Shown here in pieces: positions 26,362-34,494 of a DNA stretch of 60,612 bases. Source of the stretch: UBA8752 sp965657965 (GTDB lineage: Bacteria > Bacteroidota > Bacteroidia > Flavobacteriales_D > Sanyastnellaceae); NCBI GenBank assembly GCA_965657965.1, contig CBFHQM010000012.1:1-60612 (forward strand), written 5' to 3'. The notes under the pieces are model-generated. The model had not been told where the DNA came from, did not search any database, and saw only the letters and a list, made by a program, of their open reading frames with translations. Made by a program: the position numbers and the translations under genes. Within the stretch, counting starts at the first letter, position 1; each line of letters opens with the position of its first letter.

Positions 26362-26817
26362 CTACAGGACTTGCTCAATTTTCCAAACGCGTTCACGAAA
26401 CACCACCTCCGAGCCCGCACTGTGGCCCGCCATGGCCACTGCGAGCGGAGCATCTGCAGAAATGGCCTGCAATTTCCCCAACTCCGGGTCCGTGAAACCG
26501 CCAAAGGGCACACCCAAAAGAAACCCCCCGCCTTTGACCAAAACCAAGGCACCAGGGCCAATTGTGGTCCGTTCTGCATCCATGTCCAGTCGCTGAAAAG
26601 TCGACAACATGGCTTCGGTTCTCGCGAGGCGTTGCCCAGCCTGCTCCATTTCGAGGTGGACCATGGCACGGCCCGTTTCATGTTTGTCCCCGGCTGTGCT
26701 TTTGGTCTCCTTTGTGAGGCTCTTGGCCAGAGCATCCCATTCCGCTTTGGCCCGGTCGTGAGCCGCCATCAAAGCTGCCTTAAGTGCTGCAATGGTGGTG
26801 GATTTTTTAACGGTCAT
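26362..26817 (-). CDS. GreA/GreB C-terminal-like protein (often annotated 3-oxoacyl-ACP synthase)
   Basis: A 151-residue protein from ATG 26817 (MTVKKSTTIAALKAALMAA). The N-terminal helices contain KSTAGDKHETGRAMVHLEME, conserved in a Bacteroidota family often mislabelled 3-oxoacyl-ACP synthase; the C-terminal part (LGVPFGGFTDPELGKLQAIS, VFRERVWKIEQVL) resembles a GreA/GreB-type FKBP-like fold. No ketosynthase Cys-His-Asn triad is present. The start overlaps the stop of the upstream exported-protein gene by 4 bases. Role unknown; RNA polymerase secondary-channel binding is only a hypothesis. Confidence 0.7.
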   Translation of the reverse strand: MTVKKSTTIAALKAALMAAHDRAKAEWDALAKSLTKETKSTAGDKHETGRAMVHLEMEQAGQRLARTEAMLSTFQRLDMDAERTTIGPGALVLVKGGGFLLGVPFGGFTDPELGKLQAISADAPLAVAMAGHSAGSEVVFRERVWKIEQVL

Positions 26818-27593
26818 CTGAGCAAAACCCGCCAAGTGTTCTCCACTTGCACCAACTCGCAGGCAAAGCTCGCCGCGGTGGGAAACTCGACCTTGACCTC
26901 CAACATGTCTTCCGACAATCGCTCCGCCCTCATCTGGCTGTTGGGCCATTCTGCGATGCGCAGTTTTGCCTGCACAGCTCTTCGCTCCGGCAACATTGCA
27001 CTGGAACTCAAGAACAGCTCTACCTCGTTTCTGTACCCGGCGAATCGAGGACGCGCAGCCTGTGCCACCCAAGCCTCTGCCTCTTCCCAAGACCGCGCAT
27101 CCAAGGCCATCATGTAGGCTTTCACCATTTCAATCGACTCTAAGTCAAGGGCAACAATCCCCGTGGAGACACGCCAGTTGTGTTCATGTTGACGCAAGGT
27201 CAAAAACTGATAAGACCGGCCATCCGGATCCACCCGAACGCGATAACTGCCATCGTCCTTCTGCTGGCACGTGTAATTGGAAACCTCCAACCTCTTTAAA
27301 TCACGCTCGGTCTCTTTTTTATGTCGCGCCTGAACTTCTTCCGGCAACGCCATTAAGGTGGTTTTTAGTTTCATGGCCGACCACTCCTGCCATTCCATCC
27401 ATGCCTTTTGCTCCTGGGGCATCACATGCGCAACCGCCTGCTCCAGATTGGACTCCAGGCGCGATTTCAAAAATGCATTGGACACCGCTGCCCACCCATC
27501 GGGACATACATCCACGTCCTGCGCCGACGAGCGCAGTCCAAAGGGCAAGAACAAGAGCGCCGAAAAACACCACTGGCTTAGAAGCAACCGCAT
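26814..27593 (-). CDS. Exported protein of unknown function
   Basis: A 259-residue protein with a signal peptide (LLSQWCFSALLFLPFGLRSSAQ). The mature part has long charged helices (EEVQARHKKETERDLKRLEV) and two stretches of mixed strands ending in a Trp (HEHNWRVSTGIV and VQVENTWRVLLR), which suggests two repeats of an NTF2-like or DUF4878-like fold. No catalytic signature. It overlaps the GreA-like gene by 4 bases, so the two are co-translated. It starts 172 bases from the divergent T9SS gene at 27766. Confidence 0.6.
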   Translation of the reverse strand: MRLLLSQWCFSALLFLPFGLRSSAQDVDVCPDGWAAVSNAFLKSRLESNLEQAVAHVMPQEQKAWMEWQEWSAMKLKTTLMALPEEVQARHKKETERDLKRLEVSNYTCQQKDDGSYRVRVDPDGRSYQFLTLRQHEHNWRVSTGIVALDLESIEMVKAYMMALDARSWEEAEAWVAQAARPRFAGYRNEVELFLSSSAMLPERRAVQAKLRIAEWPNSQMRAERLSEDMLEVKVEFPTAASFACELVQVENTWRVLLR

Positions 27594-27765
27594 CTCTCAA
27601 AAATGCGAGAAAATGTGCAGTTCTCCCAAGGACGATTCACAACAAGGAGCAACACCGTGCAACGGTCAGCGTACTTTCCATGTTCAAAAAGTGTGCACTC
27701 CATTGTCACAACTGGAACGAAGACAGTGTAATACAAGTACTCCCCAAACGACAACACAACCTCAT

Positions 27766-29997
27766 ATGAGACCTTTTGCCTTCGCCCTCCTGTTTCTCGC
27801 AACACTTAGCCCCTCTCTTTCTTGGGGTCAGAATGATTGTCTGAACGAAGCCCTTGTAGTCGTGAATACGGACGTCTGGGCGAACGAGTTGTCTTGGAGC
27901 ATCGTGAACAGCGCCAACGAAGTTGTGGCTTCTGGTGCCGACTACCAGAATGGCAGCGAAGAGGTGACCGCGGTATGCCTCGAAGATTCCTGCTATACTT
28001 TACTGTTGTTTGACAGCTTTGGTGACGGCTGGAATGGCGCGAGCATCTCGGTCAACTTTGAAGATGCAGGGGTCATGATTGGCCCACTCACTATGAATAC
28101 AGGCGGAGAGGCCGCCTTTGCCATTGGCATTTCTCCTGAATGCAACGGCGTCTCTTTAGACAATCCCGACGACAACAATGGTGGCAATTCCATTTGGGGA
28201 TGTACCGACGTACTGTCTCCCAATTACAACCCGGACGCGACCATCGACGATGGTTCGTGCATTTCCGATTGTGAGTGTCCAGAAGTCGATGACCCCGTTT
28301 GCGGCTACAACCCGTTCACCGGTGAAGTACAAACCTTTGGCAACCTCTGCGAGCTGGAGTGTTTGGGCGCTTACCTCCAATGGGAAGGCGATTGCAACGA
28401 AGTGCCTGTCTATGGTTGCCAGGACCCTGAAGCCTTGAATTTCGACCCCGCCGCAACCAGCGACAGCGGAAACTGTGTTTACTTGCCCGAATGCGGCGAC
28501 CTGAATTTTGTGAGCCTCTCCTCGACTTCCGTTGTGGACTCCATCTTCGGAGGCTTTGCCGCACAAGGACAGTTCACCGGCCAAGACGGCAACCCGGTTG
28601 CACTCACCACACTCTATGACAATGATGGCGCATACACCGCTTTCGGGTGCATGGACGACGGATGCTACAACTTCGTGGTATTGAGCAATGGTTGGTACGG
28701 CGGCAGCATTTCCGTTTCGGTCAACGGCGCGTTCGATTCCAGCTATGCGTTAGACTCCACTGCTAACTACGGTTTATTTGCATTTGGTCTCGGCGTAGAC
28801 GATTGTGAAACCTTTATTCCGGGTTGCACCGATCCTGAAGCGTCAAACTACTTTGCCGAAGCCACGGAAGACGACGGCTCCTGCATTTATCCGATCAGCT
28901 GCAACGACGGCGAATTGCCCGCCCAATTGTACATCTGCACCTTTTCCGATGGAGACGAGGTGGCCCTTTCCATAGAAGACAGCGAGGGCAATGTGATCTT
29001 TGCACAAGCCGGGTTCCCGAACTTGACCATTGATTACTTAGACATCTGCCTGGACCCCGAAGAGTGCTACACCGCCACCATGTCGAACATCGGCGGCGGA
29101 GACTCTTGGAACGGTGGCTACTTCTGGATTGAGTCCGCCAATTTCGAATGGGTCAACGGTGCACTTAACGGCGCCTCTGACGAAATTCTCGGCTTCGGCA
29201 CCGGTGATGGTTGCGACAATGGCTCTTCAGGAGGGGGATCTGGTGGAGGAGACTCCTTGTTTTATGGCTGCACCGATCCCTTGGCGTCCAACTACAACCC
29301 CTTCGCCATTGAAGACGACGGCAGTTGCGAGTATCCGCAGACATTGGACTGCACAGGCGAGAATGCCGTTTCCATATGGTACATCAATGGCAACGACCCC
29401 TTCTTCAATGAAGTGAGCTGGACAATTCTTGACGACGAGGGCAACCTCATGGCCTTCGGAAACGGAAGCGGACAGGACAACCCGAATGGTGGAGACATCT
29501 ACTCCATGTGTATGCCGGACGGCTGTTACAGCATTGAGCTTTACGACAGCTGGGGCGATGGCTGGGGTAGTGGCACATTAATGATGACCGCCAACGACAC
29601 AACCTATGCTTATTCTCTCGATACGACATCCGGTGATTTCGCAGCATACCCTGTGGAATTGGGGGCTGGGTGCAGCGAAGATGAGCCGGGTGCAACAGGT
29701 GACGGCATTACCAACGCCAGCATGAGCACTTGGCCAGATTTGGCCAGTTTGACTGTCTACCCTACCCCTTCGGAAGACGTGGTGAACATCGTCGGCAATG
29801 GGTTCGACAATGAATCGCCCGTAACCGTTCGCGTGAGAGATGGAATTGGCCGCATCACCGCGGTGAAAACGATGCCAGCCAACGCTGGACAAGCGCGCTG
29901 GACGTTAGACGCTTCATCCTGGGCAACGGGCATTTATACCGTGGAAGGCACTCAAAAAGACGTTCGTGCCGTGTCACGCATTGTGGTTACCCGATAA
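27766..29997 (+). CDS. Large secreted Cys-rich T9SS cargo protein
   Basis: A 743-residue protein from ATG 27766 with a signal peptide (FALLFLATLSPSLSWGQ). It alternates beta-sandwich domains containing SCYTLLLFDSFGDGWNGASI or CYSIELYDSWGDGWGSG with four copies of a Cys/Asp-rich repeat of the form GCTDPxASNYxPxAxxDDGSC (e.g. GCTDPEASNYFAEATEDDGS). A Kazal-like segment (CECPEVDDPVCGYNPFTGEV) follows the first repeat. The last 85 residues (LTVYPTPSEDVVNIVGNGF to AVSRIVVTR) form a T9SS sorting domain. Such proteins are surface adhesins or matrix proteins; ligand unknown. The frame upstream to 27358 is not part of the gene. Confidence 0.85.
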   Translation: MRPFAFALLFLATLSPSLSWGQNDCLNEALVVVNTDVWANELSWSIVNSANEVVASGADYQNGSEEVTAVCLEDSCYTLLLFDSFGDGWNGASISVNFEDAGVMIGPLTMNTGGEAAFAIGISPECNGVSLDNPDDNNGGNSIWGCTDVLSPNYNPDATIDDGSCISDCECPEVDDPVCGYNPFTGEVQTFGNLCELECLGAYLQWEGDCNEVPVYGCQDPEALNFDPAATSDSGNCVYLPECGDLNFVSLSSTSVVDSIFGGFAAQGQFTGQDGNPVALTTLYDNDGAYTAFGCMDDGCYNFVVLSNGWYGGSISVSVNGAFDSSYALDSTANYGLFAFGLGVDDCETFIPGCTDPEASNYFAEATEDDGSCIYPISCNDGELPAQLYICTFSDGDEVALSIEDSEGNVIFAQAGFPNLTIDYLDICLDPEECYTATMSNIGGGDSWNGGYFWIESANFEWVNGALNGASDEILGFGTGDGCDNGSSGGGSGGGDSLFYGCTDPLASNYNPFAIEDDGSCEYPQTLDCTGENAVSIWYINGNDPFFNEVSWTILDDEGNLMAFGNGSGQDNPNGGDIYSMCMPDGCYSIELYDSWGDGWGSGTLMMTANDTTYAYSLDTTSGDFAAYPVELGAGCSEDEPGATGDGITNASMSTWPDLASLTVYPTPSEDVVNIVGNGFDNESPVTVRVRDGIGRITAVKTMPANAGQARWTLDASSWATGIYTVEGTQKDVRAVSRIVVTR

Positions 29998-30021
29998 GGG
30001 GACTCTAAGCCTCAATTTCTT

Positions 30022-30069
30022 CACACCCTGCTTTGGATGATGCGTCCGAAGCAGGGTGTGTGTATTTTT
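30022..30069 (+). terminator. Strong intrinsic terminator after the T9SS gene
   Basis: CACACCCTGCTT (30022-30033) pairs perfectly with AAGCAGGGTGTG (30049-30060), loop of 15, followed by TGTATTTTT. It cleanly separates the T9SS gene from the structured-RNA region downstream. Confidence 0.92.
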
Positions 30070-30091
30070 GACCTGAACTCTCGCAACTATC

Positions 30092-30125
30092 CACAATTGT
30101 TGAAAACGTCTGTGTTTTCATTGTG
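30092..30125. promoter_or_regulatory. Interrupted inverted repeat upstream of the structured RNA
   Basis: TGAAAAC (30101-30107) pairs with GTTTTCA (30114-30120) around a 6-base loop, extended by CACAA (30092-30096) with TTGTG (30121-30125) after a 4-base bulge. It lies about 40-70 bases before the structured region and could be an operator or promoter-region dyad. Confidence 0.5.
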
Positions 30126-30164
30126 AACGAGTTGCCCCCCCCCACCTTTTCTGTTCCAAAAAAA

Positions 30165-30905
30165 AGCCTCACAATTGTCCTGTCGGCGACGGCACTGCGG
30201 CGAAAGCCAAGGTCCTCCTCGGAGGGTTGGGCAACCAACACCATCGGCACCAAAAGAGCTTGCTCTAGCGGTGAGGCGAATGCCACTGACCAGGATCGCG
30301 AAGGCGAACCTGATGCCGACCTCGGATTGGAAGGTGCCCTGAAAATGGGCAGGGCGAGAGCCCGGTGGAGCTTGCTCCATCCTGAAAGAAAAGAGGCACT
30401 GCAACCCGGCTTGCGCAAGCAAGCGATCTTCAGTGAAACGGGAGCGATGCATGCGAGTGCGCGCACTTCCTTCGGGAAGAGAACAGTGAGAGAGAGCGGG
30501 CTTGCCCGTCCGATCTGAGGAAGGCCCAACTTGACTGGCGTCAAAGGGCCGACGCATCTCGGTCAAACGAGGTGTGAACCGAAGGGTTAAGGGACAAACT
30601 GCCGTAAGGCGAAGCGCCCCAGTTGGCTTGGACCGGTGTAGGCAACTTCACCGTGTCGACTCCCCTGATTCATTCAGGGGGACCGAGATGACTCAGGTCG
30701 TCCGGGTGCCTTCAGGACAAGCGCGAGGTCATCGACCAAGTTTGCCCCGACACCACGAGGTCCGGAATGCCCGTCAAACGGCAAAGCACAGGAACCCCCG
30801 TTTACCTGTGAGCCAAACACCTTCGGGTGGTTTGTGCCCGGAAGAATCCGCATCAGAAAGAAAGGACCTCGGTCCCGACTGGAAGATGCGGATTTCTTTT
30901 TTCCC
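30165..30905 (+). ncRNA. Candidate large structured noncoding RNA, family unknown
   Basis: About 740 bases without a credible coding frame but dense in hairpins whose loops are stable only as plus-strand RNA. GNRA loops: GCGA (30182-30193), GAAA (30199-30208), GAGA (30352-30363), GCGA (30449-30460), GTAA (30601-30610). CUUG loops: 30255-30266, 30366-30379, 30497-30508. UUCG loops: 30466-30479 and 30814-30834. Further stems: a two-part hairpin at 30523-30550 (GGCCC/GGGCC around TTGAC/GTCAA) and a 7-bp stem at 30662-30680. The region ends in an intrinsic terminator and is isolated from the upstream gene by another. The usual RNase P, tmRNA, SRP and group I/II intron signatures were looked for and not seen. 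Both boundaries are estimates. Confidence 0.7.
30845..30902 (+). terminator. Terminator of the structured RNA
   Basis: AATCCGCATC (30845-30854) pairs exactly with GATGCGGATT (30885-30894). A nested GGACC/GGTCC hairpin lies at 30864-30875, and TCTTTTTT follows. It supports a plus-strand transcript ending near 30902. Confidence 0.88.
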
Positions 30906-31026
30906 TCGCCCCAAGCGCAAGAACAGTGAGCGCACCCGATTCTCCAGAACACCCTGAAGGTTCTTGGATTTCTACTCCTTCAGTCCGAAACCGCCCGCGC
31001 CACAACCACGGCCCGCTCGCCTTCGT
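30906..31026. other. Spacer after the structured RNA
   Basis: No gene seen. One further stem, CTGAAGG (30954-30960) with CCTTCAG (30977-30983), may end the convergent haem-protein gene or belong to a longer form of the RNA. Confidence 0.4.
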
Positions 31027-31503
31027 TTAATCCGTCTGAGCCCCTTCGTTCACACCCAATAGCGGCCATTGCCGCTTGGCAATGCGCTCCAATGGTCCTG
31101 GACATGCTTTTTGATGGCACGAGACACAACCACCGACAACGGCTGAATACGTCTCCGCGCTCGGCGTCTGGTTAAACGCGGAAACATGAGAGGAGAACGC
31201 CATAGACAGCGGCTGAAACCCGTCAACCAGCATGGTTGAATCGGTGGGCTGCAACGCCAAAAAATTGTACTCCGTGAGTCCCATTCCCGACAAATCCCCT
31301 CCCGCAACCAATGCTGCGCGCACATCCTGAAGCTCCAAATCAATGTCGCGCATGGCCTGTGCCAGCTCAGAAGTTCGATTGGGCTGTGCGGGAGCCAAAC
31401 GCGGAGATCGATCCGTGACCGGTTCTGCAAAATCTGCACAGGAAAGGCCAAACACAGTGACCAACAGTGCAGACAGAATGGTCCAACACGTCGCGTACTT
31501 CAT
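31027..31503 (-). CDS. Exported c-type haem protein
   Basis: A 158-residue protein with an N-terminal hydrophobic segment (LSALLVTVFGLSC) that may also be a lipobox (Cys 22). The C-terminal GGCVSCHQKACPGPLERI contains a CXXCH haem c site, in a helical context (SELAQAMRDIDLELQDVRAA) like cytochrome c'-type bundles. Its ATG overlaps the stop of the DUF4920 gene by 4 bases, so the two are co-expressed. A role in periplasmic electron transfer or in copper or sulfur chemistry is inference. Confidence 0.75.
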   Translation of the reverse strand: MKYATCWTILSALLVTVFGLSCADFAEPVTDRSPRLAPAQPNRTSELAQAMRDIDLELQDVRAALVAGGDLSGMGLTEYNFLALQPTDSTMLVDGFQPLSMAFSSHVSAFNQTPSAETYSAVVGGCVSCHQKACPGPLERIAKRQWPLLGVNEGAQTD

Positions 31504-32015
31504 TCGTCCTCAATCATCACGCCAGTGGCCATGAAAGCCAACTTCAACTCTGGCTCGGTAATGGCCGCAATCTCTTCTGCTGAGGCTCCTGCGTCCTCCG
31601 CAAAGTGCCGGCGCATGTCCACGGTGAGCGTATCATAAAACGCTTCGCCTTCGATCACCGTGCGTTTTCCCTCTGCCCCTTCTGTGGGTACAAAAAAACC
31701 GTAATCCAGAAAACGCACAAACACAGTGTCCTCCCCAGAAACCACGTCCATCCAACACCCTTTCTTCGGACAGGTGTTGAGGATTTCGCCCTCGAACCGA
31801 ACATTGGATCGTCCGGCTTCTGCCAATTGTCCGCGCATCTCTTCGGCCCCCAATGCCCCATCGAGGTCAATCACAGAACCATAAAACATCTGTCCATCGA
31901 CCGCGTCATCGGCGCCTTGTACCGCCTCAGCTCCACCTCCAGTGCAGCCATGCAACATAAACGAAGACAATAGAATAAGCGCACTCCATGCGCGAGGAAA
32001 GGCCGTGTTCATCAT
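31500..32015 (-). CDS. DUF4920 family lipoprotein
   Basis: A 171-residue lipoprotein (SALILLSSFMLHGC, lipobox Cys about 24). The mature part matches DUF4920: GSVIDLDGALGAEEMRGQL, VRFEGEILNTCPKKGCWMDV (with a conserved Cys pair), VFVRFLDYGFFVP and EGEAFYDTLTVDMRRHFAED. These OB-like domains with the CPKKGCW motif are found near periplasmic redox or metal functions. A second ATG at 32012 is possible. Divergent from the GH3 gene. Confidence 0.82.
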   Translation of the reverse strand: MMNTAFPRAWSALILLSSFMLHGCTGGGAEAVQGADDAVDGQMFYGSVIDLDGALGAEEMRGQLAEAGRSNVRFEGEILNTCPKKGCWMDVVSGEDTVFVRFLDYGFFVPTEGAEGKRTVIEGEAFYDTLTVDMRRHFAEDAGASAEEIAAITEPELKLAFMATGVMIEDE

Positions 32016-32144
32016 GTCGTGAAGTTAAGCTGTGGACCACAATTTCAGCCCGGCTTTGCCTGCGCCAAATCGCCCAATGAATCTTGACTCAAAAGGGAGG
32101 ACAACCTCCCCCTCGACTTTCAAGCACAAGATCAGAATTTCTCT

Positions 32145-32163
32145 AAGTGTAGTTCGTACACTT
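32145..32163. promoter_or_regulatory. Perfect 19-base dyad before the GH3/PUL genes
   Basis: AAGTGTA, 5-base spacer GTTCG, TACACTT: seven matching base pairs per half-site, ending 18 bases before the GH3 start codon at 32182. It is placed as an operator for a dimeric repressor or activator of the beta-glucan locus; alternatively a leader hairpin. No regulator gene lies in the locus. Confidence 0.55.
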
Positions 32164-32181
32164 GCATGGCAAACTGAACAG

Positions 32182-34473
32182 ATGAAGCACACCACTTTCT
32201 CCATCCCCTCGGTCTTTTTGATGCTCACAATCGGGCTGTTTTCCTGCAGCCCTGCTGGAAAATCACCTGTTCCTAGCAGCAAGTCTGCCTTTGTGGACAG
32301 TGTCCTTTCCAGCATGAGTCTTGAAGACAAGGCCGGTGAAATGACCCAGCTTACCCTCGACATGGTATGCGTTGGGGCGCCTTATGCCCTCGAAGAGCCC
32401 CATCGTTTGGACACAGCCAAACTTCAGAATGTCCTTGTCGACTTGAAGGTGGGCAGCATTCTCAATTGTGGAGGTCATGCCTACGGACCAGAAAAATGGC
32501 ACGAGTTGATCGGAGGCATTCAAGAATTTGCTGCTCAGAAAGAAACTGCAATCCCTGTACTGTACGGAATCGATGCCATTCATGGCGCGACCTACACTTC
32601 TGGCTCAATTTTGGGCCCCCAACAAATTGGTTTGGCCGCGACATGGGACACCGCCTTGGTCCGGAAGTTTGCCGAGAATGCGGCTCAAGAGGTCACCGCC
32701 TCGGGCATTCCTTGGAACTTCTCTCCAGTTCTTGATGTGGCCCGTGATGCGCGTTGGCCCCGTTTTTGGGAAACCTTTGGCGAAGCGCCCAAACTGGTCA
32801 GCGACATGGGCGTGGCCATGGTCAAAGGCTATCAAGAAGGCCCGACCCCCATCGCCGCTACACTCAAGCACTATGTGGGATACAGCCGTCCACTCACCGG
32901 AAAGGACCGCACGCCCGCATGGATTCCTGAGCGCCAGTTGCGTCAAATCTTTTTGCCACCATTTGCGGCAGCCATCGACGCTGGCGCTGCAAGCATTATG
33001 GTCAACAGTGGCGAAATCAACGGCATCCCCGTGCACGTTGACCACCACATTCTCACGGACATCTTGCGCGACGAGCTCCAATTCGACGGCATGGTTGTCA
33101 CAGATTGGGAGGACATCAAGTATTTGTACAGTCGGCACATGGTCGCCGCCAACCACAAAGACGCCATTGCCATGGCCATCAATGCTGGAATCGACATGAG
33201 CATGGTCCCAACGGACACGGAGTTCCCTGTATTACTCGCCGAGCTGGTGAGAGAAGGTCGGGTGCCCATGTCCCGCATGGACGAGAGTGTTCGTCGCATC
33301 CTGAACATGAAGTACGACTTGGGTCTGTTCCAAACCGGCGGCCTTCCGCCCTCGATGGAAGCTTATCCAAACCAAGAATCTTTGGAGGGTGGCGCAGTGC
33401 GGGCCGCTCTAGAAAGCATCACGCTTCTCAAAAATGAAGGTCAGCACGCGGTCAACGCTGGAGCCCCCATTCTCCCCTTGGGCGGAACGGGACAAATCTT
33501 GGTCACAGGCCCTACCGCAAATAGCTTGAATGCACTCAACGGCGGTTGGACGGGAACTTGGCAAGGAACAGACCCCAAATACAACACGCCGGGTTGCCTC
33601 ACCGCAGTAGAAGGCATGCAAGCGGTCTTTGGGGCCGGCCGCATTTCGTTTGGCGAAGTTGACATGGACTTCACCGACAAGGACATCGCCCGAATCACGC
33701 GCAACCTGAGCCCGAGAAACACGCAGTGTGCTGTGGTCTTCCTCGGAGAAATGCCCTACACCGAGGGGGTTGGCAGCGTAGAAGACATTGAGCTCTTCGA
33801 AAACCAACAGAACTTGGTCAAAGCCATCCATGCCACAGGAACACCGGTCATCGGCGTGTATGCCGGAGGAAGGCCCCGAACCCTTGCCAGTATTGAGCCC
33901 CTCCTCGATGCCTTTGTGATGGCCTATTTGCCAGGCAACTATGGCGCAAGGGCCATCGCGGATGTACTCAGTGGCGATTTTAATCCATCCGGCCGCCTTC
34001 CCTTTACGTGGCCGCGCAAAGCATCGGCACACTTGACTTACGACCACAAGCACACGGAGAAGGTGCATTCGGACTTTTCTCTCGACGCCTTCAACCCATT
34101 GTACACCTTCGGAAGCGGGCTCTCCTACTCTACTGTAGCCACCAGGGGACTGGAACTCTTAAGCGACAGCACGGTCAAGATGGGCGACAACGTCGTGGTA
34201 AAAGTGACCCTCCAGAACACGGGCAATCGCGCGACGACCGAAACGGTGATTCTCTACTCCCAAGACCGTGTTGCGAGCATCACACCTTCTGTAGACGAGC
34301 TTAAGGCCTTTAAACAAGTAGTGGTGCCGGCGGGAGCCACCCTCGATGTTGAACTCAGCGTTTCAACACAGGATCTCGGCTTTATCGGCATGGACAATAC
34401 GTATATCGTCGAACCTGGCGCATTTGGATTGAGGGTGAAAGACCAGGTGGTTGAATTCAATTTGGCACAATAA
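32182..34473 (+). CDS. Beta-glucosidase (GH3) lipoprotein
   Basis: A 763-residue GH3 enzyme releasing glucose from beta-gluco-oligosaccharides. Start 32182 gives MKHTTFSIPSVFLMLTIGLF and a lipobox FSC (Cys about 22). N-terminal TIM barrel: GIDAIHGATYTSGS, WNFSPVLDVARDARWPRFWE, TLKHYVGYS and VVTDWEDIKYLY (catalytic nucleophile Asp). The second domain has LLKNEGQ and VVFLGEMPYTEGVGSVEDIE; a fibronectin-III-like domain closes the protein (TLQNTGNRATTETVILYSQD). First gene of the SusC/SusD/GH16 locus, so its likely substrate is laminarin-derived oligosaccharide. Confidence 0.93.
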   Translation: MKHTTFSIPSVFLMLTIGLFSCSPAGKSPVPSSKSAFVDSVLSSMSLEDKAGEMTQLTLDMVCVGAPYALEEPHRLDTAKLQNVLVDLKVGSILNCGGHAYGPEKWHELIGGIQEFAAQKETAIPVLYGIDAIHGATYTSGSILGPQQIGLAATWDTALVRKFAENAAQEVTASGIPWNFSPVLDVARDARWPRFWETFGEAPKLVSDMGVAMVKGYQEGPTPIAATLKHYVGYSRPLTGKDRTPAWIPERQLRQIFLPPFAAAIDAGAASIMVNSGEINGIPVHVDHHILTDILRDELQFDGMVVTDWEDIKYLYSRHMVAANHKDAIAMAINAGIDMSMVPTDTEFPVLLAELVREGRVPMSRMDESVRRILNMKYDLGLFQTGGLPPSMEAYPNQESLEGGAVRAALESITLLKNEGQHAVNAGAPILPLGGTGQILVTGPTANSLNALNGGWTGTWQGTDPKYNTPGCLTAVEGMQAVFGAGRISFGEVDMDFTDKDIARITRNLSPRNTQCAVVFLGEMPYTEGVGSVEDIELFENQQNLVKAIHATGTPVIGVYAGGRPRTLASIEPLLDAFVMAYLPGNYGARAIADVLSGDFNPSGRLPFTWPRKASAHLTYDHKHTEKVHSDFSLDAFNPLYTFGSGLSYSTVATRGLELLSDSTVKMGDNVVVKVTLQNTGNRATTETVILYSQDRVASITPSVDELKAFKQVVVPAGATLDVELSVSTQDLGFIGMDNTYIVEPGAFGLRVKDQVVEFNLAQ

Positions 34474-34494
34474 TCAAACCATACATACATCAAC

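Noticed and set aside
27358..27765. In-frame extension of the T9SS gene upstream of 27766
   Set aside because: The extension has no homology and would place the signal peptide 136 residues into the protein; it also lies antisense to the exported-protein gene.
30063..30070. TATTTTTG, a perfect TAnnTTTG match
   Set aside because: It is the T-tail of the terminator at 30022-30069 and has no -33 TTG; likely chance.
30390..30560. Partial resemblance of ACCCGGCTT (near 30402) and GAGGAAGGCCC (near 30517) to RNase P RNA signatures
   Set aside because: The invariant ACAGAA, AGAnnAAUG-type and GAGGAAAGUCC blocks are absent and the two similar bits are in the wrong order, so this is not evidence for RNase P RNA.
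30123..30957. Open frames of 92-179 codons on both strands across the structured region
   Set aside because: They have no signal, domain or sensible hydrophobic pattern, overlap each other antisense, and run through the hairpins and the terminator; GC-rich DNA gives such frames by chance.
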